Assembly: GCA_028687425.1 (NCBI GenBank)
Contig: JAQUAD010000001.1
Span: 62,001-126,000 of the forward strand
Reading direction: 5' to 3'
DNA: 64,000 nucleotides
DNA from: Sideroxydans sp.
Lineage (GTDB): Bacteria > Pseudomonadota > Gammaproteobacteria > Burkholderiales > Gallionellaceae
Shown: positions 52,268 through 62,395 of the stretch, piece after piece
Numbering within the stretch: the stretch's first letter is position 1
How the letters are laid out: each line of letters opens with the position of its first letter
Translations under genes and position numbers: made by a program
Notes under the pieces: generated by a model
Database searches by the model: none
Told to the model about the DNA's origin: nothing
Seen by the model: the letters and a program-made list of their open reading frames with translations, nothing else

Positions 52268-55200
52268 TTAGTCGACGTGTTTGCGCGAATGGCCCGGGAA
52301 GAAATGGCGCACGATGACGAAGAACACCGGCACCAGGAACACGGCGAACAGCGTGGCGGTGAACATGCCGCCGATGACGCCGGTGCCGATGGCATGGCGG
52401 CTTTGCGCGCCCGCGCCGGTGGAGATGGCGAGCGGCAACACACCGGCCATGAAGGCAAACGAGGTCATCAGGATGGGACGGAAGCGCAGCTGGCAGGCAT
52501 GCAACGTGGCGTCGATCAGGCTCATGCCGTCGTCCTGCATCTTGCGCGCGAACTCGATGATCAGGATCGCGTTCTTGGCCGACAGGCCGATGATGGCGAT
52601 CAGGCCGACCTTGAAGTACACGTCGTTCGGCAGGTCGCGCAGGGTCACCGCCAGCAGCGCGCCGAACACGCCCAGCGGCACCGCCAGCATCACCGCGAAC
52701 GGGATGGACCAGCTTTCATACAGCGCGGCCAGACAGAGGAACACCACCACGATGGAGATCGCGAACAGCAGCGAAGATTGCGCACCGGACTGCACTTCCT
52801 CGCGCGCGGTACCCGACCACTCGAAACCGAAACCGGGCGGCAGCTTGGCGGCGATCCGCTCCATCGCCTGCATGGCTTCGCCCGAACTGCGTCCCGGTGC
52901 CGGGCCGCCGGCGATCTTCATCGCGGGCAAGCCGTTGTAACGGTCCAGCTTGGGCGATCCGCTGATCCAGCTCGCTTTGGCGATGGTGGATAGCGGCACC
53001 ATGCCGCCCTGTTTGTTGCGGATGGAGATGTTGAGAATGTCTTCCGGCGTGCGGCGGGTGTCGGCCTCGGCCTGCATCTGCACGCGCAATACGCGGCCCT
53101 GACGCACGAAGTCGTTGATGTACACCGTACCCAGCAGCGATTGCAGGGTCTCGTTCAAGTCGGTGATGGACACGCCCAGCGCCTCGGCCTTGATGCGATC
53201 CACATCGAGGAACAGTTGCGGACCGGCTTCCTGTCCTTCCGGGCGCACGCCGGCCAGCACCGGGTCCTGCATCGCCATGCCGAGCGCCATATTGCGCGCT
53301 TCCAGCAGCTTGTCGCGCCCCAGTCCGCCGCGATCCTGCAGGCGGAAATCGAAACCGCCGGCGGCGGCCAGCTCCGGGATGGGCGGCGGGTTGATGGCGA
53401 AGATCATCGCCTGCTTGATGCGGAACAGCATCATGTTGGCCTTTTGCGTCAGTGCCGTCGCGCCGCTCGCTTGTCCGGGCCGTTCATCCCAGTTCTTCAG
53501 ACGCACGAAGGCGATGGCGGCATTCTGGCCGCGTCCAAAGAAGGAGAAGCCGGCCACGCCGATCACGTGCTCTACCTCATTCAGGCCGAGGTAATACTGC
53601 TCGACCTGGGTCAGCACATCCAGCGTGCGTTCACGGGTCGCGCCGGCCGGCAACTGGATCATACTGACGAAGTAGCCTTGGTCCTCGGAAGGCAGGAAAC
53701 TGCCCGGCAGCTTGTTGAACATCCAGCCCACGGCTACCAGGATGGCGGCATATACCAGCAGGTAGCGCGTGGCCTTGCTCACAATCTTGCCGACCACGCC
53801 GACATAGCGTGCACTCAGTCTGGCAAAGGCATCATGGAACCAGTGCAGCGGGCCGGTCGCGGGTACCAGATCGTCCTTGCCCGGCGTGTGCTTGAGCAGG
53901 GTGGCGCACAGTGCGGGTGTCAGGGTCAGCGCCATCAGTGCCGAGAAGCCCATAGTCAGCACCAGCGTCACCGCGAACTGGCGGTAGATGGCGCCGGTCG
54001 AGCCGGGGAACAGCGACATCGGGATGAACACCGCGGACAGCACCAGCGTGATGGCGATGATGGCGCCGATGATCTGGTCCATCGCCTTGCGCGTGGCTTC
54101 GCGCGGCGGCAGGTTCTCGGTGCTCATGATGCGCTCGACGTTTTCCACCACCACGATGGCGTCGTCCACCACGATGCCGATGGCCAGCACCATGGCGAAC
54201 AGCGTCAGCACGTTGATGGAATAACCGAGCAGGTACAGGCCGACCAGTGCGCCGACCAGTGCCACCGGGATCACGATGGTGGGGATCAGCGTGGCGCGGA
54301 CGTTACCGAGGAACACGAACATCACCAGCACTACCAGCAGCAACGCTTCGGCCAAGCTCTTCACTACTTCCTTGATGGAGATGTCGATGAATTGCGAAGT
54401 ATCGTAAGGTACCAGCCAGTCGACACCCTGCGGGAAGAACTGGGACAGTTCGGTCATGCGTGCTTTCACAGCACGAACAGTGTCCAGCGCGTTGGCGTCC
54501 GGCGTCAGGCGGATGGCGATACCCGCTGCCGGTTGGCCATCGATGCGCGCGGCGGTGGAATAGTCCTGTGCGCCCAGCTCTACCCTTGCGATGTCCTTCA
54601 CGCGCAAGGCCGAGCCGTCGGGGTTGGTGCGCACCACGATGTTGCCGAACTCCTCGGTCGTGGACAGGCGGCTGCGCGTGACGATCACCGCGTTCAGCTC
54701 CTGTCCGGTTGCGGAAGGCAGCTGGCCCAGTTCGCCTACGGCCAGTTCGGCATTCTGCGCGCGCACCGCCCGCGACACGTCGGCCGGCGAAATGCCATAG
54801 GCCTGCAGCTTCTCCGGCTTCAGCCACAAACGCATCGAATATTCGGTACCGAACAGCAGCGCCTCGCCCACGCCCGGCACGCGCTGGATGCTATCCAGCA
54901 CATTGGCGGCGGCGAAGCTGCCCAGCGCCACGTTGTCGTAGCTCTTGTCGGGCGAGATCATGGCCACGATCATCACGTAGTTGCGCGCCGATTTCGCCAC
55001 GCGGATACCCAGCCGGCGCACTTCTTCCGGCAGGCGGATCTCGGCGCGCTTGACGCGGTTCTGCGTTTCAACCGAGGCGAAGTCCAGATTGGTCCCGGTC
55101 TGGAAAGTCAGCGTGATGCTGCCGCGACCCAGCTCGGCGGCGGATTCCATGTACAGCAGGTTCTCGATGCCGTTCATCTCCTGCTCGAGCAGGGCGACCA

Positions 55201-55384
55201 CGGTCTCTTCGATCACCTGCGCCGAGGCGCCGGGATAGGTGACGGTGATGGCCAGCGCGGGCGGCGCGACAGCCGGATATTGCGCCACCGGCAGGCCGCG
55301 CAGGGCCAGTACACCGGCCAGCAGGATGACCAGTGCGATGACCCAGGCGAAGATGGGGCGGTCGATGAAGAAGCGGGCGAGCAT
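52268..55384 (-). CDS. RND multidrug efflux transporter (HAE1/AcrB type)
   Basis: 1038 residues beginning MLARFFIDRPIFAWVIA, the canonical HAE1 N-terminus. The proton-relay pair lies in GIVVDDAIVVVENVERIM (TM4), and large periplasmic loops follow TM1 and TM7. It exports hydrophobic drugs across the envelope with the adaptor encoded just upstream and an outer-membrane channel. No tolC/oprM-like gene follows. The two pump genes are 126 bp apart, separated by a palindromic repeat. Confidence 0.95.
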   Translation of the reverse strand: MLARFFIDRPIFAWVIALVILLAGVLALRGLPVAQYPAVAPPALAITVTYPGASAQVIEETVVALLEQEMNGIENLLYMESAAELGRGSITLTFQTGTNLDFASVETQNRVKRAEIRLPEEVRRLGIRVAKSARNYVMIVAMISPDKSYDNVALGSFAAANVLDSIQRVPGVGEALLFGTEYSMRLWLKPEKLQAYGISPADVSRAVRAQNAELAVGELGQLPSATGQELNAVIVTRSRLSTTEEFGNIVVRTNPDGSALRVKDIARVELGAQDYSTAARIDGQPAAGIAIRLTPDANALDTVRAVKARMTELSQFFPQGVDWLVPYDTSQFIDISIKEVVKSLAEALLLVVLVMFVFLGNVRATLIPTIVIPVALVGALVGLYLLGYSINVLTLFAMVLAIGIVVDDAIVVVENVERIMSTENLPPREATRKAMDQIIGAIIAITLVLSAVFIPMSLFPGSTGAIYRQFAVTLVLTMGFSALMALTLTPALCATLLKHTPGKDDLVPATGPLHWFHDAFARLSARYVGVVGKIVSKATRYLLVYAAILVAVGWMFNKLPGSFLPSEDQGYFVSMIQLPAGATRERTLDVLTQVEQYYLGLNEVEHVIGVAGFSFFGRGQNAAIAFVRLKNWDERPGQASGATALTQKANMMLFRIKQAMIFAINPPPIPELAAAGGFDFRLQDRGGLGRDKLLEARNMALGMAMQDPVLAGVRPEGQEAGPQLFLDVDRIKAEALGVSITDLNETLQSLLGTVYINDFVRQGRVLRVQMQAEADTRRTPEDILNISIRNKQGGMVPLSTIAKASWISGSPKLDRYNGLPAMKIAGGPAPGRSSGEAMQAMERIAAKLPPGFGFEWSGTAREEVQSGAQSSLLFAISIVVVFLCLAALYESWSIPFAVMLAVPLGVFGALLAVTLRDLPNDVYFKVGLIAIIGLSAKNAILIIEFARKMQDDGMSLIDATLHACQLRFRPILMTSFAFMAGVLPLAISTGAGAQSRHAIGTGVIGGMFTATLFAVFLVPVFFVIVRHFFPGHSRKHVD

Positions 55385-55422
55385 GGCGAGTTAACCCAAG
55401 ATCCGCGAAGCGGCGAACTGTA

Positions 55423-55510
55423 CCCCTCGCCCTCGGGGAGAGGGGGAACGGGGGAGAGGGACGGACATGACTGCCGAATCGTTATGTAAGTGCATCATGG
55501 TCATGTCCGT
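55423..55510 (+). repeat. Composite palindromic element, copy 1
   Basis: A 38-bp C-rich/G-rich palindromic block (55423-55460) is followed by a perfect 11-bp inverted repeat ACGGACATGAC / GTCATGTCCGT (55461-55471 and 55500-55510). A structurally matching element with the same 38-bp first block lies at 59173. The right arm touches the adaptor gene's stop codon. It resembles dispersed intergenic palindromes of proteobacteria. Confidence 0.65.
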
Positions 55511-56640
55511 TACTTTGCGGCGGAAAGTTGGTTTTCCAACTTCATGCTGGTGGTAAGCGGAACCGGTTTCACCACCGTGCCGGGACGCGCTTTCTGCAGG
55601 CCGTTGACGATGACCTGGTCACCCGGCTTCAGGCCGGACGAGATGACGAAATCCGTGCCGGCCATGCCGCCGGTGCTGACTGGAAGCGGTGCGACCTTGC
55701 CATCTGCACCGACCACCATCACGAACTGGCCTTGCGGGCCCGATTGCACTGCACGCTGCGGCACGCGTATCGCGTTCTCGGCCATGGCTTCGGGGAAGCG
55801 CAGGCGCACGAACATGCCGGGCAGCAGCTCGCGTTTCGGATTGGGGAATTGCGCACGCAGGGAGATCGAGCCGGTGTTGGCATCGACCGCCAGATCGGTG
55901 AAGAAGATGCGCCCTTTTCTGGGATAGATGCTGCCGTCTTCCAGCATCAGTTCGACGTCGGTCGAATCGGCGCGTTTCAGCACGCCGGTCGCGACGGCCT
56001 GACGCAGGTGCAACAGATCGGCCGCGGATTGCGAGAAGTTCACGTACACCGGGTCGAGTTGTTCGACGGTCGCCAGCAATGTCGCGGTGCTCTTGCTGAC
56101 CAGTGCGCCCTCGGTGACTTCGGTGCGGCCGATGTGGCCGCTGATGGGGGCGGGCACGCCGGCATTGGCGACGTCCTCGTTGGCACGCACCAGGGCGGCG
56201 CGTGTCTGTGCGGCCTTGGCCAGCGTCAGGTCATATTCCTGCTGGCTGATGGCTTTGATATCGAGCAGACGTTTGGCACGGTCCAGATTCTGGTAAGCCA
56301 GCGCGGCATCGGCATTGGCGGCTTCAGCGGTGGCGCGATAGTTGCGCGAATCGATACGGAACAACTGCGTGCCTTCGGTCACTTCGCTGCCTTCCTTGAA
56401 CAGGCGCTGCTCGATCACGCCATCCACCCGGGCGCGTACCTGTGCGGTGCGGAAGGCCTGTACGCGCCCCGGCAGGTCGCGGGTATAGGTGGCGCTGCCG
56501 GGGGCGATGGTGACGACTTCGACTTCGGGCGGCGGCGGCATGGCGCCGGCAGCGGGGGCGCCGGTGTTATTGTCATTACCTCCGCAGGCAGCCAGAGACA
56601 GCGCTAGCAGAACAGGAAGATATTTGGTTGCGGGATTCAT
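55510..56640 (-). CDS. RND efflux periplasmic adaptor lipoprotein (AcrA-like)
   Basis: 376 residues from the ATG at 56640, preceded by GAGGA. A lipoprotein signal ends at C19 (LSLAAC). The membrane-fusion domains are visible: VRARVDGVIEQRLFKEGSEV (lipoyl half), an alpha-hairpin region rich in A/Q, and beta-barrel segments such as GSISLRAQFPNPKRELLPGMFV. It bridges the inner-membrane pump and an outer-membrane channel. It is upstream of the pump gene in the same direction. Confidence 0.95.
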   Translation of the reverse strand: MNPATKYLPVLLALSLAACGGNDNNTGAPAAGAMPPPPEVEVVTIAPGSATYTRDLPGRVQAFRTAQVRARVDGVIEQRLFKEGSEVTEGTQLFRIDSRNYRATAEAANADAALAYQNLDRAKRLLDIKAISQQEYDLTLAKAAQTRAALVRANEDVANAGVPAPISGHIGRTEVTEGALVSKSTATLLATVEQLDPVYVNFSQSAADLLHLRQAVATGVLKRADSTDVELMLEDGSIYPRKGRIFFTDLAVDANTGSISLRAQFPNPKRELLPGMFVRLRFPEAMAENAIRVPQRAVQSGPQGQFVMVVGADGKVAPLPVSTGGMAGTDFVISSGLKPGDQVIVNGLQKARPGTVVKPVPLTTSMKLENQLSAAK

Positions 56641-56714
56641 TACGTCCTCGAAAGTTCGGATCGTGGTGCGGGGCGATGAGTTTAGCAAACTCGTGCCGAA
56701 TAACAACCGCGCAC

Positions 56715-57578
56715 TTATGAAGATTTCAATACAAGGGCTTTTTGGTAAAGGGCATTCCTGTTTTGTCCGGTGATCTGCACGGCGAGCTGCACTGCCTGTT
56801 TGAGCGGCAGTTCGTGCAGCAACAATGTGAGTACCCGTTCGGCTTCTGCATCAAGCGCCTCGGTACGCTCAGCTGCGCCCGACACCAAAAGCACGAATTC
56901 GCCGCGCTGGTTGTTGGCATCGCTGTTCAGCCAGTCCAGTGCCACGCCCAGCTTGCAGCGGTGGATGCTCTCGAACAGCTTGGTGATCTCGCGTGCGAAC
57001 ACGATCTCGCGTTCATCGCCGAACACGGCCTGCAGGTCGGCAGTGCATTCCAGGATACGATGCGGCGCTTCATAGAACGCCAGCGTGCAGGTCTGGTTGG
57101 CGAGTGCTTGCAGTGCAGTGCGGCGGGCGGCGGGCTTGTTGGGCAGGAAGCCGTAGAACATGAAATGCGGATTGACCAGGCCGGAGGCGGACAGGGCGGT
57201 GACCACCGCGGCAGCACCGGGGATGGGAATCACCCGCAGGCCGGAATCCTGCACCGCTTGCACCAATACCGCACCGGGGTCGCTCACGGCCGGGGTGCCG
57301 GCATCGGTCACCAGCGCCACGCTCTGTCCCTGCTGTAACAATTCGATGATACGTTCAGCGGAACCGCGTTCGTTGTGCTGGTGTACGGCCAGCAGTTTGG
57401 CATCGCTGATGCCGTGGTGTTGCAGCAGGTGCTTGGTGTTGCGCGTATCTTCGGCGGCGACGACATCCACGCCGCTCAGGACGTCCAGCGCGCGCAGGGA
57501 AATGTCACTCAGATTTCCAATCGGGGTGGCGACTACATATAATGCGTGTTCGATTCTTTGATTGGTCTTGCTATGCAA
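56715..57578 (-). CDS. rsmI: RsmI, 16S rRNA 2'-O-methyltransferase (C1402)
   Basis: 287 residues. The tetrapyrrole methylase-type SAM fold shows YVVATPIGNLSDIS, AAEDTRNT, VTDAGTPAVSDPG and the IPGAAAVVTAL loop. It modifies C1402 in 16S rRNA. No ATG is available; the TTG at 57578 follows GGGGA at good spacing. The start is divergent from, and overlaps, the lpoA start by 6 bp. Confidence 0.95.
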   Translation of the reverse strand: MHSKTNQRIEHALYVVATPIGNLSDISLRALDVLSGVDVVAAEDTRNTKHLLQHHGISDAKLLAVHQHNERGSAERIIELLQQGQSVALVTDAGTPAVSDPGAVLVQAVQDSGLRVIPIPGAAAVVTALSASGLVNPHFMFYGFLPNKPAARRTALQALANQTCTLAFYEAPHRILECTADLQAVFGDEREIVFAREITKLFESIHRCKLGVALDWLNSDANNQRGEFVLLVSGAAERTEALDAEAERVLTLLLHELPLKQAVQLAVQITGQNRNALYQKALVLKSS

Positions 57579-58796
57579 ACGAGTATCCCCGGGTTGAAAT
57601 GGTTGCGCGGTCTGTTGATCGCCGCACTATACGTGAGCGTGTTTGGCTGCGCCACTCCGCCCCAAGCCCCAGCCCCTGTAACCGCGCCAGCAGCAACGAC
57701 CGAGAAGCCCGTCGAGGAGCCGCCCGTTGTCGAGACCGGTACTGTCGATCTCGAACAGCCGGTGGTCGAGCCTATCCTGCCCCGACTCGCCGAGGGCGCC
57801 GAGCACCATATCGCATTGATCCTGCCCTTGCGCTCGCCGACATTCGGGCGTGCAGCAGAGGCCGTGCAACTGGGCTTCCTGTCGGCAGCCGAACAGCAGC
57901 CCAATGGATTGCCGGTGCGCATCTATTCCGCCAGCGACGAAAAATATGAGATCGATGCCTTGTATCGTCAGGCGCTGGAACAAGGGGCACTGGCAGTAGC
58001 TGGTCCGCTCACCCGCAATGGCGTCGCCGCGCTGGCAGAGATGCCCGCATTGCCGGTGCCGACATTGGCGCTGAATGTTCTGGATACGGAGCGCACCGAC
58101 CAACTGTACTTCTTCGGCCTGCCACCCGAGCTTGAAGCGCGTCAGGCCGCGGTGTGGGCAGCCAGCAACGGCCTGCTCACCGCTACCGTGGTACGCACCG
58201 ATAGTGCATTGTCCAAACGGCTGGCACAGGCTTTCGAGGAAGAGTGGCAACGCACCGGCGGCGTGCTGTGGCCCGAGATCGTTTACGAAGGCGACCCGAG
58301 CGAGATCCGTTTGCTGGGTGGCGAGGCGGGCAGCATGGTGTTCATGGCGGCAGAGCCGGACAAGGCACGCCTTATCAGACCCTATATCTTTGCCGACATC
58401 CCGGTGTATACCACTTCGCAAGTCTTCACCGGCAACGGCAATAATCTGGTCAATTACGACCTGGGCGAAGTGCGTTTCTATGACATGCCTTGGGTGATAC
58501 AGCCCGATCACCCGGCGGTCATGGTCTATCCGCGCGTGGAGCCGCCCTACACGCTGGACATGGAACGTCTGTATGCGCTGGGCATCGACGCTTACCGCAT
58601 GCTGCAGGTTTTGTATCGCCACAGTATGAGCAATGACCTGCCTCTGGACGGCGTCACCGGCAAGCTGACGCTGGAAGGACATCGGGTCAAGCGCGAAGGA
58701 GTGAAGTCGATCATGCGTAACGGCCAGGGCATGACGCTCGAGGCCGCATTGAGAGGGCCGCAGCCGGTAGAGCCGACTTCCGTCCCGGAAGAGTGA
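57573..58796 (+). CDS. lpoA: LpoA-like lipoprotein activator of penicillin-binding protein
   Basis: 407 residues from the ATG at 57573, which gives a lipoprotein signal peptide ending at C26 (SVFGC). A Pro/Ala/Glu-rich linker is followed by a periplasmic-binding-protein-like domain (HIALILPLRSPTFGRAAEAV onward). In E. coli, outer-membrane LpoA activates PBP1A. This protein corresponds to the C-terminal LpoA domain; the N-terminal TPR domain of E. coli LpoA is absent. Its place beside rsmI, yraN and diaA matches the E. coli yraLMNOP order. Confidence 0.9.
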   Translation: MQTSIPGLKWLRGLLIAALYVSVFGCATPPQAPAPVTAPAATTEKPVEEPPVVETGTVDLEQPVVEPILPRLAEGAEHHIALILPLRSPTFGRAAEAVQLGFLSAAEQQPNGLPVRIYSASDEKYEIDALYRQALEQGALAVAGPLTRNGVAALAEMPALPVPTLALNVLDTERTDQLYFFGLPPELEARQAAVWAASNGLLTATVVRTDSALSKRLAQAFEEEWQRTGGVLWPEIVYEGDPSEIRLLGGEAGSMVFMAAEPDKARLIRPYIFADIPVYTTSQVFTGNGNNLVNYDLGEVRFYDMPWVIQPDHPAVMVYPRVEPPYTLDMERLYALGIDAYRMLQVLYRHSMSNDLPLDGVTGKLTLEGHRVKREGVKSIMRNGQGMTLEAALRGPQPVEPTSVPEE

Positions 58797-58800
58797 GCGG

Positions 58801-59145
58801 ATGAAGGCCGGCGCGCAGGCCGAGCAGACAGCTGCGCAGTATCTGCAGCGTCACGGCCTGCAGCTGTTGCAAAGCAACTACCGTTGCCGTTTCGGCGAGA
58901 TCGACCTGATCCTGAAAGATCGCGACACGCTGGTGTTCGCCGAAGTGCGTTTGCGTAGCCGGTCCGAGTTCGGCGGGGCGGCAGCCAGCATAGATGCACG
59001 CAAACAGCACAAGCTCATCCTCGCGGCACAACACTATCTTTCCAGCGTGTCACCTGTGCCACCCTGTCGCTTCGATGCGATCCTGCTCAGTTCGGCAGAA
59101 GGCGGCGAAGGTATCGAGTGGCTCAAGAATGCGTTCCAGCTGTAA
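58801..59145 (+). CDS. yraN: YraN/UPF0102 nuclease-fold protein
   Basis: 114 residues. The conserved UPF0102 motif reads NYRCRFGEIDLILKDRDTLVFAEVR, with the E-D-ExR pattern of a PD-(D/E)xK-like fold, and RFDAILLS near the end. Function is unproven. It starts 4 bp after the lpoA stop. Confidence 0.93.
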   Translation: MKAGAQAEQTAAQYLQRHGLQLLQSNYRCRFGEIDLILKDRDTLVFAEVRLRSRSEFGGAAASIDARKQHKLILAAQHYLSSVSPVPPCRFDAILLSSAEGGEGIEWLKNAFQL

Positions 59146-59172
59146 CCAAACATTCGCGTAGCGATTCGTTTG

Positions 59173-59258
59173 CCCTTTCTCCCTTCGGGGGAAAGTTGGA
59201 TAGGGGGAGTCGGTCATGGCAAGTTTCATCATCGTGGCGGACTCACTTGTCATGACCG
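59173..59258 (+). repeat. Composite palindromic element, copy 2
   Basis: A 38-bp block (59173-59210) of C-rich then G-rich sequence is followed by inverted repeats CGGTCATGGCAAG and CTTGTCATGACCG (59211-59223 and 59246-59258, one mismatch). The layout, orientation and block length match copy 1 at 55423. It fills most of the 156-bp gap between yraN and diaA. Confidence 0.6.
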
Positions 59259-59301
59259 ATAGGGTAAAATCCAGCCCATCCATCAACGAGAATCCCGATA
59301 A

Positions 59302-59891
<590 letters not shown>

Positions 59892-59892
<1 letters not shown>

Positions 59893-60443
59893 TGCGCAGT
59901 CGCTGGCTGACGCCGCTGTTGTTCGTGCTTGCCCTGCTGCAAGGCTGCGCCCAGCCGCATGGCATCAACGATCCGCAGATCGAACGCCGCAGTGAAGCCG
60001 CCGTGCAGGACGATCGCAATATCGAATACAACGCACGCCAGCAGATCGCTGCCCGATACCGCAGCAACATCCAGGTGAACGTCACCTGCTTCAACCGTTT
60101 CGCACTCATCACCGGACAAGTGCCGGACGATGCCACCAAGCAGGGTGTGGAGCGTATCGTGGGCGGCATCTCGCCGATCAAGGGCATCGCCAACGAACTG
60201 CATGTCGGCGGCCTCAACGATACCGGCCTGCGCCGCAGTGATTCCGGTATCTCTGGCGATGTGCGCACCCGCTTCCTGGAAGACCAGAGTTTCAATCGCG
60301 ACAATATCAAGGTCTACACCGAAGAAGGCGTGGTGTATCTGATGGGTATCGTCACCCGAGCCGAAGCCGATGCCGCTTCCGAGATCGCCGCCACTACGCG
60401 CGGCGTGAAGAAGGTAGTGCGCGTGTTCGAGTACATGAAGTGA
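59892..60443 (+). CDS. dolP: DolP-like BON-domain lipoprotein
   Basis: 183 residues from the ATG at 59892, overlapping the diaA stop by one base. A lipoprotein signal ends at C19 (LLQGC). Two BON domains follow, roughly residues 45-115 and 120-183, the second with KVYTEEGVVYLMGIVTRAEAD. DolP supports outer-membrane integrity and binds anionic lipids. It matches E. coli yraP in position. Confidence 0.93.
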
Positions 60444-60928
60444 TGTATCCCGCTCCCAGTTTCGAAAACAAGTTGTGTACGGCCGACGATCTGGCTGCCA
60501 AGGTCGCTGCATTGCCGCGCCCGCTGGTGTTCACCAACGGCTGTTTCGACGTCCTGCATCGCGGCCATGTCACTTATCTGGCACAGGCACGCGCACTGGG
60601 CGCCTCGCTCATCGTCGGCGTCAACAGCGATGCCTCGGTGAAGCGACAAGGCAAGGGTGATGACCGCCCGATCAACGCTGAGGCCGACCGCATGGCGGTG
60701 CTGGCCGCGCTGGAGTCGGTGAGTCTGGTGGTACAGTTCGACGAGGATACACCGCTCAATCTTATCCTCGCCTGCAAACCGGACAAGCTGGTGAAGGGCG
60801 GCGACTGGACGCCCGACCGCATCGTCGGTGCCAAAGAAGTACAGGGCTGGGGCGGCAGTGTGCACAGCATCCCTTTCCTGCACGAACGATCAACAACTGC
60901 ATTGCTGAAGAAGATACGCGCACTATGA
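60443..60928 (+). CDS. rfaE2: RfaE2/HldE-C, heptose-1-phosphate adenylyltransferase
   Basis: 161 residues, stand-alone nucleotidyltransferase with FTNGCFDVLHRGHVTYL (HxGH motif) and the C-terminal IPFLHERSTTALLKKIR. It makes ADP-heptose for LPS core synthesis. The kinase half of HldE is not fused. The start overlaps the dolP stop; a GTG one codon upstream is possible. Confidence 0.94.
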   Translation: MYPAPSFENKLCTADDLAAKVAALPRPLVFTNGCFDVLHRGHVTYLAQARALGASLIVGVNSDASVKRQGKGDDRPINAEADRMAVLAALESVSLVVQFDEDTPLNLILACKPDKLVKGGDWTPDRIVGAKEVQGWGGSVHSIPFLHERSTTALLKKIRAL

Positions 60929-61284
60929 ACGCTACCCCGACCGAGATCGTCCTGCACCAGAAATCCAATTCGCTGGAGATCGCTTTCAGCGATGGCTCAC
61001 GTTTCAACATGCCTGCCGAATTTCTGCGCGTCTATTCACCCTCCGCAGAGGTGCGCGGCCATGGCGTAGGTCAGGAGACCTTGCAGGTCGGCAAGCGCGA
61101 CGTGGTGCTCAAAGGACTGGAGCCCGCAGGCAGCTATGCGCTGAAGCTGGAATTCGACGACGGCCACGACAGCGGTCTCTATGATTGGGACCTGCTGTAT
61201 ACGATGGGCCACAACCAGCAGGTGATGTGGCAGGAATATCTGGACAAGTTGCAGGCAGCGGGCGCATCCCGCGATCCGAAATAG
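60925..61284 (+). CDS. DUF971 family protein
   Basis: 119 residues. Segments [31 protein letters not shown] and [20 protein letters not shown] match DUF971, related to the N-terminal domain of gamma-butyrobetaine hydroxylase. Function unknown; commonly next to ubiE. It overlaps rfaE2 by 4 bp. Confidence 0.92.
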   Translation: MNATPTEIVLHQKSNSLEIAFSDGSRFNMPAEFLRVYSPSAEVRGHGVGQETLQVGKRDVVLKGLEPAGSYALKLEFDDGHDSGLYDWDLLYTMGHNQQVMWQEYLDKLQAAGASRDPK

Positions 61285-61295
61285 GAGACAGGAAA

Positions 61296-62027
61296 ATGGC
61301 CAAGACACACTTCGGTTTCGAGACCGTGGACGAGAACGAGAAAGCGAAGAAGGTTGCCGGCGTATTCACTTCCGTCGCCAGCAAATACGACATCATGAAC
61401 GACCTCATGTCGGTCGGTCTGCACCGCGTATGGAAGCCGTTCGCGGTCGGCTTGGCAAACGTGCATGAAGGCCAGCGCGTGCTGGACGTGGCAGGCGGCT
61501 CCGGTGACCTGACCAAACTGTTCCTGAAGAAGGTCGGCCGTAGCGGCCAGGTCATCCTGACCGACATCAACAACGCCATGCTGCGCGTCGGTCGCGACCG
61601 CATGATAGACAACGGCACCCCGACACCCACCGCGCAATGCGACGCCGAGAAGCTGCCGTTCCCGGACAACTATTTCGATGCCGTCAGCATCGCCTTCGGC
61701 CTGCGCAACGTCACCCACAAGGAAGCTGCCCTGCGCGAGATGCGCCGCGTGCTCAAACCGGGCGGACGTCTGATCGTGCTGGAGTTCTCCAAGGTCGTGA
61801 AGCCGCTGGAGAAGCTGTATGACCTGTACTCCTTCAAGCTGCTGCCCAAGATGGGCGAGCTCATCGCCAACGATGCCGACAGTTACCGCTACCTCGCCGA
61901 ATCCATCCGCATGCATCCGGGTCAGGAAGAGCTGAAGCAGATGATGGTCGATGCAGGACTGGAGCGCGTCGAATACTTCAATATGACCGGCGGTGTGGTG
62001 GCAGTGCACCGCGGCTACAAGCTGTGA
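61296..62027 (+). CDS. ubiE: UbiE, demethylmenaquinone/2-polyprenyl-methoxybenzoquinol methyltransferase
   Basis: 243 residues from the ATG at 61296, with GGAGACAGGA upstream. SAM motif [11 protein letters not shown], family signatures [17 protein letters not shown] and [19 protein letters not shown], and [29 protein letters not shown]. It performs C-methylation in ubiquinone (and menaquinone) synthesis. The related ubiB gene is 44 kb upstream. Confidence 0.97.
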   Translation: MAKTHFGFETVDENEKAKKVAGVFTSVASKYDIMNDLMSVGLHRVWKPFAVGLANVHEGQRVLDVAGGSGDLTKLFLKKVGRSGQVILTDINNAMLRVGRDRMIDNGTPTPTAQCDAEKLPFPDNYFDAVSIAFGLRNVTHKEAALREMRRVLKPGGRLIVLEFSKVVKPLEKLYDLYSFKLLPKMGELIANDADSYRYLAESIRMHPGQEELKQMMVDAGLERVEYFNMTGGVVAVHRGYKL

Positions 62028-62128
62028 CAGCAATAGCCGGGTAGGAAGTCCAAGCAGTACCTCCGCCTTGCATCTATCGTCGACTTCGACGATGATGTGC
62101 ATCACATTTGTAATGCACGAGGTGTCAT

Positions 62129-62395
62129 ATGAAAACCGCCACTATGCCTGCTTTGCGCGTGGAGCCTGAATTGAGGCAAGCCGCTGAAGATATCTTGCGG
62201 CCGGGAGAGACGCTTTCAGCTTTCGTTGAAGATTCGTTGCGTCGCAATGTGGAGTTTCGACGGACGCAGCAGGAATTCATCGCACGCGGTTTGGCTGCGC
62301 GGGATGAGGCGAAGAAATCAGGCGTGTACTTTTCGTCGGAAGAAGTGCTGGCAGAACTGGATGCCATCATTGATGGTGCAAAGGCAAGTAAGTGA
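62129..62395 (+). CDS. Putative antitoxin of a RelE/ParE-type pair
   Basis: 88 residues. The N-terminus (TMPALRVEPELRQAAEDIL and SAFVEDSLRRNVEFRR) fits a ribbon-helix-helix-type antitoxin, with an acidic C-terminal region (SSEEVLAELDAIIDG). CGAGGTG precedes the ATG. It overlaps the toxin gene by 4 bp. Confidence 0.88.
   Translation: MKTATMPALRVEPELRQAAEDILRPGETLSAFVEDSLRRNVEFRRTQQEFIARGLAARDEAKKSGVYFSSEEVLAELDAIIDGAKASK

Noticed and set aside
53141-55489. A 782-codon open frame antisense to the RND pump gene
   Set aside because: Composition is His/Gln/Arg-rich as expected of an antisense frame of AcrB, with no recognisable domain or ribosome binding site.
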